Positions 27,475 to 35,504 of a stretch of DNA of 49,865 nt are shown here, piece by piece. Each line of letters opens with the position of its first letter. The first letter of the stretch is position 1. The DNA is from Zavarzinella formosa DSM 19928 (GTDB lineage Bacteria > Planctomycetota > Planctomycetia > Gemmatales > Gemmataceae): assembly GCF_000255705.1 (NCBI RefSeq), contig NZ_JH636439.1:1998969-2048833 (forward strand), read 5' to 3'. The position numbers were made by a program, and so were the translations under genes. The notes beneath the pieces were generated by a model, which had not been told where the DNA came from, searched no databases, and saw only the letters and a program-made list of their open reading frames with translations.

Positions 27475-27870
27475 CTATTTTTTCTTGTCCGCCCCAGTCG
27501 CCTCCTCGTCGACGGCTGGCGGCTCTTTGCCGAACTTTGCCACATATTTCGCGGCATACTTGTCCTTCAGGGACGGGTCACAGATGAAGCAGATCGACTT
27601 CGCCCGGTTGTGCTTGTCGCACCAGTCGCCCCTGGCCTTTGCCGCCTTTGCCACCTTCGACGAACACAGGCTGCACTCATCCTCGGGGACGCCGTGTTCG
27701 TTGCACCACCAACCGTCGTGGTCCTCCTCTTTCGAGTCGGCTTTCTGATCCACCTTAGCGACCGCTTTTTCCTTCTTCTCGCCGTCCATGGTTTGCGAGA
27801 GCGGCTTGTCGCAACCGACAACCACTATCAACCCCGCGAGCAGGGCATAGCCCATCAATGTCTTCGTCAT
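27475..27870 (-). CDS. Small lipoprotein with two WCxxH...CxxC motifs
   Basis: ATG 27868-27870 is best placed behind GAGGAG; an adjacent ATG is three bases upstream. The 131-residue product has a lipoprotein signal (MTKTLMGYALLAGLIVVVGC, lipid Cys20), a Lys/Asp-rich linker and two copies of a putative metal-binding motif: WCNEHGVPEDECSLC (C56, H59, C66, C69) and WCDKHNRAKSICFIC (C84, H87, C94, C97). The same motif occurs twice in the RND adaptor of this operon. A C-terminal charged tail (ADKKK) follows. It is the last gene of the efflux operon, 25 bases after the pump gene, and likely a periplasmic metal chaperone or sink. No named family is recognised. Confidence 0.82.
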   Translation of the reverse strand: MTKTLMGYALLAGLIVVVGCDKPLSQTMDGEKKEKAVAKVDQKADSKEEDHDGWWCNEHGVPEDECSLCSSKVAKAAKARGDWCDKHNRAKSICFICDPSLKDKYAAKYVAKFGKEPPAVDEEATGADKKK

Positions 27871-27895
27871 CATCAGTCTCCTCAAAACAGGCCCG

Positions 27896-30800
27896 TCACC
27901 GGGCAAGGATCGTCTCCGGGGCCATTTCATGCGGCTGGTCCCCATCCACCGAATTTGACGTTCGCCGTCCCGGCCACCGGAAGACAACGAACAACACGCG
28001 CAGCACTAGGAGCGACATGACCATGGCTGAGATCACGCCACCGATCACCACCGTGGCGAGGGGGCGTTGCACCTCGGCCCCCATCCCGGTCGAAAAGGCC
28101 ATCGGGACAAAGCCGAGGCACGCCACGAGCGTCGTCATGAGCACCGGCCGCAGGCGGGTGATCGCCGCCTCTTCCACGGCCCGTTCCAAGTTGCGCCCCC
28201 GTTTTTGGAGTTGCCGGACGTAACTGACCAGGATCATGTCGTCAAGCACGGCCACGCCCGACAAGGCGATGAACCCGATGCCGGCCGAGATGGAAAACGG
28301 CATGTCCCGCACCCACAACGCGAAAATACCGCCGACCCACGCGAACGGCACTCCGGTGAACACCCGGAGAGTGTCCAGCACATTGCCGTAGGTGGCGTAC
28401 AGAAGCAGAAAAATCAAAACCAAGGCAGCGGGGACGACAATCATCAGCCGGGTGCGGGCGTGTTCCAGTTGCTCGAACTGCCCGCCGTAGGTGACGTGGT
28501 AACGGCCGGGGGGCATCGTGACATTGGCTTTGATTTCCCGCTCGGCCTCGGCCACGAACGTCCCGAGGTCGCGGCCCCGGACGTTGCAGGTGATCACAAT
28601 CCGGCGCTGGCCCCACTCGCGGGTGATCGTGGACGGGCCTTCCACGATCCTGATGTCCGCGACCCGGGACAGGGGAACCCGCTCGCCGGTCGCGGCGGGA
28701 AGTTGGATCGCTCCGACCGCCTCCGGGCTTGACCGCCATTCGTCGGGAAGCCGGACCACCAGCGGAAAGCGGAACTGTCCGTCGGCCACCGCGCCCATCG
28801 GCTTCGATCCGATGCTCTCGATGAGGTCCAGGACAGCCCGGGCGGGAATGCCGTAACGGGCAATCTGATCCTGCCTCACCTTCACTTGCAGCACGGGCTG
28901 GCCGGTCACCTGCTCGACGGCCAGGTCGGCCACCCCAGGAATGTTCCGCATGACCTTCTCGATTTCCCCGGCCTTGGCCTTCAACACCTCCAGATCGTCG
29001 CCGAACAACTTGACGGCAAGGTCCGACCGGGTGCCAGCCAGCATCTCGTTGATGCGCATTTCGATGGGTTGTGAGAACGCAAACTTCAAACCTTGAATCG
29101 ACCGCAATTCTTTCTCGACCAGGATGGTCAGGTCGGCCTGGCTCACGGCCTTCGTCCATTCTTTCCGGGGTTTGAGGCTGATGAAGATATCAGTCAGCTC
29201 CACACCCATCGGGTCGGTCGCCACCTCGGCGGTCCCGGCCCGGCTCCAGACATGCGCGATCTCGTCGGGGAAAGCGGCCAGCAGTGCTTTTTCCACACGG
29301 GTGTTGGTCTCAACGGATTCTTCCAGGCTCGTCCCCGCCAGTCGCACGGTTCCGAGCGTGATCGCCCCCTCCGACAAACGCGGGACGAACTCCGACCCGA
29401 GTTGCGGCGCGACCATCCCAAAGGCGACGGCCAGCACGGTCGCCCCGAACAGCATAACCGCCGCCTTGTGCCGCATCGTCCGCGTCAGGACCGGGACGTA
29501 CGCCGCCTTGATCAGTCGCAGAAGGAACGGCTCTTGTTCCGTGATCCGTTTGGGAAGCAGGAGGCTGGCCAGAGCCGGCATCAGTGTCATGGACAGGATC
29601 ATGGAACCGGCCAGGGCGAAGATCACAGTGAGGGCCATCGGCCGGAACAATTTCCCCTCAATCCCTTCAAGCGTGAGGACCGGCAGGTAGACGATCAGGA
29701 TGATCAGTTCGCCGAACAGTGTCGGGCGGCGAACCTCGACGGCCGCGTCGCGGATTACCTCCCGTCGGCTTTTGCCCTCCAAGTTGTGCGCGAGGTGCCG
29801 GACGCAGTTTTCGATCATCACGACGCTGCTGTCCACCACCATGCCGAAGTCGAGGGCCCCGAGCGACAGCAGGCTGGCGGCGATCCCAAACCGCAGCATG
29901 CCCGAGAAGGCGAGCAACATCGACAGCGGGATGGTCAGGGCGACGATGAAGGCGGCCCGCAGGTTGCCGAGAAACAAAAACAGCACCGTGACGACGAGCA
30001 ATCCCCCCTCGAACAAGTTGGCGCGAACCGTGTCAATGACGTAGTTGACGAGTTCCGTCCGGTCATACACCGGAACGGCCTTCACCCCCGGCGGAAGAGC
30101 GGCCCTGACCTCCTCCAGTTTGTTTTTCAACCCCCAAGTCACTTCGTGGGAGTTCTCGCCCATCGTCATGAAGCCGAGCCCGAGGACGGCTTCGCCTTTG
30201 CCATCCGCCGTCACCGCTCCGCGGCGAACCTCGCTTCCGATGCGCACATCGGCCACATCTCCGAGAAGGACGGGGACGCCGTCCTTCACTGATATTTGGA
30301 TGTGCCTGATCTGCCCGATGGTGGTCGTCCGCCCGACCCCGTGAACGAGCAACGTGTCGCTGCCCCGGTCAATCACCCCCCCGCCGACGTTCTGGTTGTT
30401 TTCGCGGATGGCGGCGGTCACGGTGTCGAACGTCAGCCGATATTTGCCCAGTTTGGCCGGGTCAATGCGCACTTGGTACTGCCGCTCGAACCCGCCCCAG
30501 GAATTCACCTCGGCCACTCCCTTGACCTGTCGCATTTGGGGCCGGACAACCCAGTCATGGACCGTCCTCAATTGCGTCACATCGTCCCCCTTGCCGGTGA
30601 TGACGTAATGAAACACCTCCCCCAGCCCCGTGGACACCGGCCCCATCTTGGGACGGTCCAGGCCCTGGGGGAGTTGAACGCCCGCCAGTCGTTCCATGAT
30701 GAGTTGCCGGGCGAAGTAGATGTCCGTGCCATCCTCGAAGATCACCACGACTTGGGACAGCCCGAACTTTGAGATCGACCGCAGTTGCATGATCTTGGGC

Positions 30801-31027
30801 AGCCCGCCCAATGCCTGCTCAACCGGGTAGGTGATTTGTTGCTCGACCTCCTCCGGCCCAAGTGCCGGGGCAACCGTGTTGATCTGCACCTGAACCGGCG
30901 TGGTGTCGGGAAAGGCGTCAATGTCGAGGTAACGCAACGACACGGCCCCGGCGGCCGCAAAGGCCACGGCTCCGAGGATGACCAGCCAGCGGTGCTTCAA
31001 CGAAACATCAATGATCGCGTTCAGCAC
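27896..31027 (-). CDS. Heavy-metal RND efflux pump, CzcA/CusA family
   Basis: A full-length 1043-residue inner-membrane proton/metal antiporter with the HME-RND layout: first helix near residues 15-32, large periplasmic loop with FPDTTPVQVQINTVAPALGP, helices at about 330-560, second periplasmic loop and C-terminal helix bundle ending before KR-rich tail. Helix 4 carries LDFGMVVDSSVVMIEN (about 392-406), i.e. the Asp-Asp-Glu proton-relay triad of CzcA-type pumps rather than the A-x-G form of CusA, so divalent cations (Zn, Co, Cd, Ni) seem more likely than Cu/Ag; this is inference. Adaptor gene lies 42 bases upstream; no outer-membrane channel gene is present in the window. Confidence 0.95.
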   Translation of the reverse strand: MLNAIIDVSLKHRWLVILGAVAFAAAGAVSLRYLDIDAFPDTTPVQVQINTVAPALGPEEVEQQITYPVEQALGGLPKIMQLRSISKFGLSQVVVIFEDGTDIYFARQLIMERLAGVQLPQGLDRPKMGPVSTGLGEVFHYVITGKGDDVTQLRTVHDWVVRPQMRQVKGVAEVNSWGGFERQYQVRIDPAKLGKYRLTFDTVTAAIRENNQNVGGGVIDRGSDTLLVHGVGRTTTIGQIRHIQISVKDGVPVLLGDVADVRIGSEVRRGAVTADGKGEAVLGLGFMTMGENSHEVTWGLKNKLEEVRAALPPGVKAVPVYDRTELVNYVIDTVRANLFEGGLLVVTVLFLFLGNLRAAFIVALTIPLSMLLAFSGMLRFGIAASLLSLGALDFGMVVDSSVVMIENCVRHLAHNLEGKSRREVIRDAAVEVRRPTLFGELIILIVYLPVLTLEGIEGKLFRPMALTVIFALAGSMILSMTLMPALASLLLPKRITEQEPFLLRLIKAAYVPVLTRTMRHKAAVMLFGATVLAVAFGMVAPQLGSEFVPRLSEGAITLGTVRLAGTSLEESVETNTRVEKALLAAFPDEIAHVWSRAGTAEVATDPMGVELTDIFISLKPRKEWTKAVSQADLTILVEKELRSIQGLKFAFSQPIEMRINEMLAGTRSDLAVKLFGDDLEVLKAKAGEIEKVMRNIPGVADLAVEQVTGQPVLQVKVRQDQIARYGIPARAVLDLIESIGSKPMGAVADGQFRFPLVVRLPDEWRSSPEAVGAIQLPAATGERVPLSRVADIRIVEGPSTITREWGQRRIVITCNVRGRDLGTFVAEAEREIKANVTMPPGRYHVTYGGQFEQLEHARTRLMIVVPAALVLIFLLLYATYGNVLDTLRVFTGVPFAWVGGIFALWVRDMPFSISAGIGFIALSGVAVLDDMILVSYVRQLQKRGRNLERAVEEAAITRLRPVLMTTLVACLGFVPMAFSTGMGAEVQRPLATVVIGGVISAMVMSLLVLRVLFVVFRWPGRRTSNSVDGDQPHEMAPETILAR

Positions 31028-31069
31028 GAAAACTCCCTTTCAGTCATGTCATTTCTCCCGAGGAGAACC

Positions 31070-32701
31070 TCATTTCACATGGCAGCACGCGCAACCCTCG
31101 CCCAAGTCAGCCCGAAGCAGTTCGGTCAACAAGAGGCCGCCGCCTCTGGTTACGATGACTTCGCCAGGCAGCACGCCGGCAATGACCTCCGTGTTCCTGT
31201 CGCCCCTGGCCCCGATGCGAATCTTGCGGACGTGAAACACCTTGAACGCATCCGCTTTCAGGTAGTCCTTGTCGCGGACAAACACCACATTACAGCACCC
31301 GTCCCAATGCACCGCCTCGTTAGGCACGGACACAGCCTTCGCTTCCTCACGAAGGATCACCCGGCCCGCCCCGAAGGTATTGGCCAGTTGACGGCCCTCG
31401 GGGTCCGGCAGGTCGGCACGGACCTTCACTGTGCGAGTCTTCGCGTCAGCCTGGCTGCTCCTCCACGCCACCGTGCCAGTTAGTTCTTCCCGCCCACCAT
31501 CCGGCAGGAACCGGACCGGCTGGCCGACTTTGACACGCGGGGCATCCTCGGTCTTCAAGTCGAGGGTCAGCCAGAGCGACTTGGTGTCCGCCACCTCGAA
31601 CAGAATGCGGGCCGCGTCCACGACTTCGCCGGCCACCACGTTCCGGGACACGACCTCGCCGCCCATCGGGGTGACCACCGGCAGCAAGTTCGTGGTCAAT
31701 GTCTTCGGATCGATCATCACGGCCAGGTCGGCGGGGAGGCCGAGCAGGCGGAGCTTGTCCTTGAGCTGCCCGGCCGTCATCGTCATCGCCTCGGCCTCGG
31801 CCAGGGGCAGGCCCAGGTTGGTGAGGGCCTGGCACCCGGCGGCCAGCCGGATCTCCGCTTCGCGAACAGCCGCCTCGACTTCCCTGACGCGGGCACTGGC
31901 CACGGCGCCGCCGGACTCCATGATGTCGGCCAATGTCTGTTTCTTCAATTGAAGCACCGCGAACGACTGGAGAACCTCGGCCTTCAATTTTCCAACCTCG
32001 CCGGCGTCGATCAGGGCCAGCACGTCACCTGCTTTTACTTTCTGCCCCAGTTGCTTGAACACTTTCCAAACCGTCCCAGGCGACCGGGAAGAAAGACGGG
32101 CGACTCGCGTCTGGTCGTAACAGACTTCACCCGGAGCGGAGACAAACTCCACGGCCGGGGCCGTCCATGCCGGCTCGACGGCAATGCCGGCCTTGTCCGC
32201 ATCCTTCGCGGTGGCGTACTGAATACGTCGGAGGTGAGTCCGGCAATTCACGGTGTTCGCGGGGCGATCGGCGAAGTCCAACGCCCGCCTGGCGCGGTCC
32301 AGGTCGGCGGAGGTGACTGTCGGCGTCTTCGGCAATTGGGCCTGTTCCGGGTTGCAAAGCGTGCATTCGGGAACGCCGTGGATCTTGCACCATCCCCGCG
32401 GCTCGGGCGCGGGCATCAGCGTCGGATCGCATTCAACACACACGGACTCGGGCACATTGTGGGCCGCGCACCAATCCTCCCGGGATTTTTTGACACCAGT
32501 CATTTCTGAAAACTTCGGCAACTTCCAACCCGTGTGGTGTCCCCACCATCCGATGGCGCCCGCGCAAGTCAGCACGAGGAGTGTGGGGATCGATCCTATG
32601 ATGAAGGGGAATACGCCTCGAGGATTGGATGCCGGAGTTTGTGTTTCAAGTTCCCTGACCGGTTCTTTCAAAACGGCAACGCCGTCTCCCAAATCGCTCA
32701 T
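31070..32701 (-). CDS. RND efflux periplasmic adaptor (CzcB/CusB-like) with N-terminal metal motifs
   Basis: A 543-residue membrane-fusion protein anchored by one helix (residues 31-52). Before the conserved part come two copies of a ligand-like motif: WCAAHNVPESVCVEC (C78, H81, C88, C91) and WCKIHGVPECTLC (C105, H108, C113, C116). Then follow the barrel-sandwich/lipoyl region (SPGTVWKVFKQLGQKVKAGD), helical hairpin (about 230-330), beta-barrel (LWLTLDLKTEDAPRVKVGQP) and membrane-proximal domain (VFHVRKIRIGARGDRNTEVI). The C-terminus ends GEGCACCHVK, another possible metal site. It links the pump to an outer-membrane channel and may hand metal to the pump. First clear gene of the operon with the CzcA-type pump and the lipoprotein. 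Confidence 0.92.
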   Translation of the reverse strand: MSDLGDGVAVLKEPVRELETQTPASNPRGVFPFIIGSIPTLLVLTCAGAIGWWGHHTGWKLPKFSEMTGVKKSREDWCAAHNVPESVCVECDPTLMPAPEPRGWCKIHGVPECTLCNPEQAQLPKTPTVTSADLDRARRALDFADRPANTVNCRTHLRRIQYATAKDADKAGIAVEPAWTAPAVEFVSAPGEVCYDQTRVARLSSRSPGTVWKVFKQLGQKVKAGDVLALIDAGEVGKLKAEVLQSFAVLQLKKQTLADIMESGGAVASARVREVEAAVREAEIRLAAGCQALTNLGLPLAEAEAMTMTAGQLKDKLRLLGLPADLAVMIDPKTLTTNLLPVVTPMGGEVVSRNVVAGEVVDAARILFEVADTKSLWLTLDLKTEDAPRVKVGQPVRFLPDGGREELTGTVAWRSSQADAKTRTVKVRADLPDPEGRQLANTFGAGRVILREEAKAVSVPNEAVHWDGCCNVVFVRDKDYLKADAFKVFHVRKIRIGARGDRNTEVIAGVLPGEVIVTRGGGLLLTELLRADLGEGCACCHVK

Positions 32702-32868
32702 GGAAAAATCTCTGGTTGATTGTTCGGAATATTGACGATGGATTGATGACAGCCACCGCTGATGAGCAGGTAATCACCAAGTGACGTTCAATGCAAACGG
32801 ATGACTGGACGGGTGTTGGCTCACGACAACGGAGCAGCAACCTCAAGCCAAAGAAAAATGGACGGGAA

Positions 32869-33357
32869 TCAAATGACGAATGAGCAGTGTGTCAAGAAAA
32901 GTGGCGGAGTGATCGGATGACAGATCGGGTTGAAAGTCAAGGAACCTGTGAGGCAATTCCACGCAACGAAATCAAAAACCATTGTTTCGGAAGGCAGGCA
33001 AGGATCGAACGATTGGGGCGGTTCGATCCATTTCAGTGCATCCGCCCCCGCCGACGCGGGACAGCCAGGCATGTGGGAATCGTCTTTTGGAGTCGGACAT
33101 TGATGCGGGGTCGGTTCTCCTGATGGAGTTTCGGTCACCGATGAGTGGCACAGGGAGCAACAGCCGATCTTCTGTACTATCGCCGGACGGTGATTCGTTA
33201 CCCCAACACATTGCACGCTAGAAACGGTGGAGCGATCAAATCCCCCGGCTTTGCAGACGCAAAGACCGGTTGGTTGTAAGAGCGGCCCGCAAGCCACCAA
33301 CATCAGGATTCGACCCGCAATCAACAACACAAACCCTCGATCAACATCGTTTATCAA
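32869..33357 (-). CDS. Cys/His-rich exported protein upstream of the efflux operon
   Basis: A 162-residue reading frame with a hydrophobic N-terminus (RGFVLLIAGRILMLVACGPL) followed by LCVC, a Cys/His-rich middle (KIGCCSLCHSSV, PHQCPTPKDDSHMPGCPAS) and ALKWIEPPQS, a pattern I associate with small exported proteins next to planctomycete heavy-metal efflux genes. No ATG precedes the signal: possible starts are TTG at 33357 or GTG/TTG codons at 33330/33327 after GAGGG, so the exact start is unsure. It lies 167 bases before the adaptor gene on the same strand. Metal sensing or binding outside the cytoplasm is plausible but inferred. Confidence 0.55.
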   Translation of the reverse strand: MINDVDRGFVLLIAGRILMLVACGPLLQPTGLCVCKAGGFDRSTVSSVQCVGVTNHRPAIVQKIGCCSLCHSSVTETPSGEPTPHQCPTPKDDSHMPGCPASAGADALKWIEPPQSFDPCLPSETMVFDFVAWNCLTGSLTFNPICHPITPPLFLTHCSFVI

Positions 33358-33550
33358 TCGAAAGCTTATCGTGCCAAACTGGTGTGGTCAATCTGAATAA
33401 GGCATTCCCAAAGATCTGAGCAGGACCATATCCCAGTTTGAACTTGTGGATTCGAGCGTGTTTGGGCAATGGAGGGCGTCTTCCAAATTGCCGCAACACT
33501 GATTCAAGGTGATCAATCCAAAGTTCTTGTTGAAGTACGATGAGTGAAGG

Positions 33551-33570
33551 GAGGGGAACGTTTGCCCCTC
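33551..33570. terminator. Possible hairpin terminator
   Basis: GAGGGG (33551-33556) and CCCCTC (33565-33570) can pair across an 8-base loop just downstream of the minus-strand Imm51-like gene. A pronounced U-run is missing on that strand, so this is tentative. Confidence 0.3.
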
Positions 33571-33587
33571 TCCATTCAAAAAGCGGT

Positions 33588-34247
33588 TCATCCGCCGATC
33601 AAGTCCGGGTCAGCCTTTGCGAGCGCCTTCCGAAGCAAGATTGGGTCTTCGACAGCGGCACGGATCAAGTCAGCCACTTGTTTGATTGCCGCTTGATCTT
33701 TGCTCAATGCCGTGAACATGCTGCCTTCCGGATCGTAGTCCAACTTTTGTCGAATCTTTTTGGCCTTCATCCGCACGAGGGCATCGACCACTCCATGCCA
33801 GTCGTACCCACCTCCCTCATATCCGAGTTCCTCAAAAATGTCGGCTGTCGGGCCAAAATCGCTGAATCCGAGGACATGGGTTCCATCGTCATTCTTCCAA
33901 ACCGTGCAAGGAGCATATTCGTTCGCCACCGGAGCAATCGCAACCGTCGCGATTGGCTCCGGTATCGCTGTTTGTGGCATGTAACATTGTCGCCCCAAAG
34001 CCGTATCCACCGCCCAGCATCCCCGCGCATGCGGCCCCGGTTCGCGAAGATGCCGCACCACTTCCGGGTTGGCACCGACTCTCTCCAGAGCATCGGCAAG
34101 CGACATGAGATTTTCGAGTTTCAGATCGAAGCCGGGCAAAAGGCGCTCGTCATAGGCTGTCCGGGCGAGCGCAATGATGGCGGGGGTCATGAGCGCCGGT
34201 TCCAACTCCGCCAGCCGATTAAGGGTTGCCGAAAATACATCGAACAA
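33588..34247 (-). CDS. C-terminal part of split gene: TIGR02996-associated region plus Imm51-like domain
   Basis: A 219-residue frame that begins without a proper start (TTG at 34247; ATG at 34190). Residues 21-85 (IIALARTAYDE, LMSLADALERVGAN, GPHARGCWAVDTALGR) continue a planctomycete repeat protein whose N-terminal half is encoded by the next frame upstream. Residues 113-215 resemble immunity protein 51: TVWKNDDGTHVLGFSDFG, FEELGYEGGGYDWHGVVDAL, YDPEGSMFTALSKDQAAI, VEDPILLRKALAKADPD. Imm51 domains protect against polymorphic toxins. The two frames overlap by 29 bases and the homology switches frame at about 34220, so this is either a frameshifted gene or one expressed by recoding. No toxin gene is adjacent. 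Confidence 0.6.
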   Translation of the reverse strand: MFDVFSATLNRLAELEPALMTPAIIALARTAYDERLLPGFDLKLENLMSLADALERVGANPEVVRHLREPGPHARGCWAVDTALGRQCYMPQTAIPEPIATVAIAPVANEYAPCTVWKNDDGTHVLGFSDFGPTADIFEELGYEGGGYDWHGVVDALVRMKAKKIRQKLDYDPEGSMFTALSKDQAAIKQVADLIRAAVEDPILLRKALAKADPDLIGG

Positions 34248-34701
34248 GCCGGGTCTGGCGTGCCGATGTCACCGCTCGATGGGCTTCCCTGACAGGCGCT
34301 TTTTTTGACAACTCCTTGGCCAATGCCCCACTCGCCTTGTCATAAGCGGAACTCAATGCTGATCTGCTGATGCTGCAACTGCAAGCCGCCCAGCCTGCGT
34401 CGTTGAATGGATCTTTCCGCTGCGAGCGGGCTACGGCGAACGCTTTTTGATGGATGGAATCCAATTCCGCAAAAGTCGCCTGCTGGTCGGCATACCGCTC
34501 TGAAATCTCGACCGCCTCACGGCTGATGGCGTCCGTCAACAAGTGCCAGATTTCACGAGCACAGGCACAATCGAACAATCGCATCCGCCGTTCGTCCGTC
34601 TTGCCCGCGACTCTTGCCCGAAGATAATCGAACATGGGATATGGTTGGGCGCAAGTGAGCCATTCGGCCTCGGTAAAATTCAACCCTTTGTCGATCATCA
34701 T
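34219..34701 (-). CDS. N-terminal part of split planctomycete repeat gene
   Basis: A 160-residue frame with the signature of a large Gemmata paralogous family: FTEAEWLTCAQPYPMFDYLR, RRMRLFDCACAREIWHLLTD, REAVEISERYADQQA. Members normally continue past 'IFGNPFRP' into 'ILADALEEAG ... RGCWVVD'; here the frame stops right after CIFGNP at 34219 and the continuation lies in the overlapping downstream frame. The local sequence at the stop is CCT TAA T. Starts are ATG 34701 or 34698 without a strong ribosome-binding site. Function of the family is unknown; it is cytoplasmic. Confidence 0.6.
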   Translation of the reverse strand: MMIDKGLNFTEAEWLTCAQPYPMFDYLRARVAGKTDERRMRLFDCACAREIWHLLTDAISREAVEISERYADQQATFAELDSIHQKAFAVARSQRKDPFNDAGWAACSCSISRSALSSAYDKASGALAKELSKKAPVREAHRAVTSARQTRLVRCIFGNP

Positions 34702-35035
34702 TGTGCCGGTTTGATTGGAGAGGAGTGGCAGATGTGAAAAAGGTAATTCAATGCTGATTGTGAGTCTAGGTCAGCAGTCCACGCTTGGCGGCACAAAGAG
34801 AGTTTCCAAGATCATCCGTTCATTCGTCTTTGGCCTTCGTCATCGTGGCCATTCCGCTCATTCGTCTTTGGCCTTCGTCATCGTGACCATTCCGCTGCCT
34901 GAAGGCTCGCTCAAATCCGGGCATTATCCGGGTTCAATGTTGCACCTGACCATAGGGAAGATTAATTTAGCGATAAAACATGGAACTAATGCCCGACTTG
35001 ATGAGTCGGACCCAATATCCAAAAAGGAGAAACTG
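34702..35035. other. 334-bp intergenic region with tandem repeat
   Basis: Lies between the divergently transcribed split gene (minus) and the small exported protein gene (plus). It contains two tandem 38-bp repeats (listed separately) and, near its right end, the strong ribosome-binding site of the exported protein. A frame open from 34715 runs through it but has no independent support. Confidence 0.5.
34821..34896. repeat. Two tandem 38-bp direct repeats
   Basis: The unit starting CATTCGTCTTTGGCCTTCGT occupies 34821-34858 and 34859-34896; the copies differ by one base (G/A). Only two units are present, so it is not a CRISPR or VNTR array. Confidence 0.9.
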
Positions 35036-35488
35036 ATGCGAGTCATCGCCGTTTGTGTGTGTTTGCTGGCGTGTGGGCCGATCTTTGCCCAAGCCCCGAA
35101 GAAGGGGCGACCGGTGGAGTTTATCGAGAAGGACATCGCTGACGCCAAGAAAAGGCTGGCCGCGTTGGAAGCCGAACTGGCGGCGGCGAAGCCCAAGATA
35201 AAAGGCGCTATCAAACCGCTCGCACTCGATATGCCGGAAGTCGGCATGTCCGGCTTCCTTCAAGAGACTTTCGAGATCCGCGAAATTCTCACCCCCGATT
35301 TGATGCTCGTCTCACCGGAAAGCAAACAATCGAGGCGATTCGTCCTCAAGCGGCCGACAAAAAACGAAGCCGACGGGAAGCAATTCACGGTGATGGGCGT
35401 TTATGAGTTCACTGGCACCGAAAAAGTCGGAATGCGCACCTATTACGTTCTGGAGTTTGTCACTCCTCCGAAAGTGGTGAAGGACTGA
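35036..35488 (+). CDS. Small exported protein with coiled-coil segment, unknown
   Basis: ATG 35036 is preceded by AAAAAGGAG at ideal spacing and gives a signal peptide (MRVIAVCVCLLACGPIFAQA). The 150-residue product has a charged helix (FIEKDIADAKKRLAALEAEL) followed by a beta-rich part (GFLQETFEIREILTPDLMLV, MRTYYVLEFVTPP). No family is recognised. The upstream frame extension to 34715 would remove the signal peptide from the N-terminus and is rejected. Convergent with the Kelch gene 17 bases downstream. Confidence 0.7.
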   Translation: MRVIAVCVCLLACGPIFAQAPKKGRPVEFIEKDIADAKKRLAALEAELAAAKPKIKGAIKPLALDMPEVGMSGFLQETFEIREILTPDLMLVSPESKQSRRFVLKRPTKNEADGKQFTVMGVYEFTGTEKVGMRTYYVLEFVTPPKVVKD

Positions 35489-35504
35489 CTCTCTGCCGAT
35501 CCGA

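Noticed and set aside
29093-30292. 399-codon antisense frame inside the RND pump gene
   Set aside because: Low-complexity D/H/Q/R-rich translation typical of GC-rich antisense frames.
34821-34896. Tandem repeat considered as a CRISPR array
   Set aside because: Only two units with no spacers between them, and no cas genes in the window.
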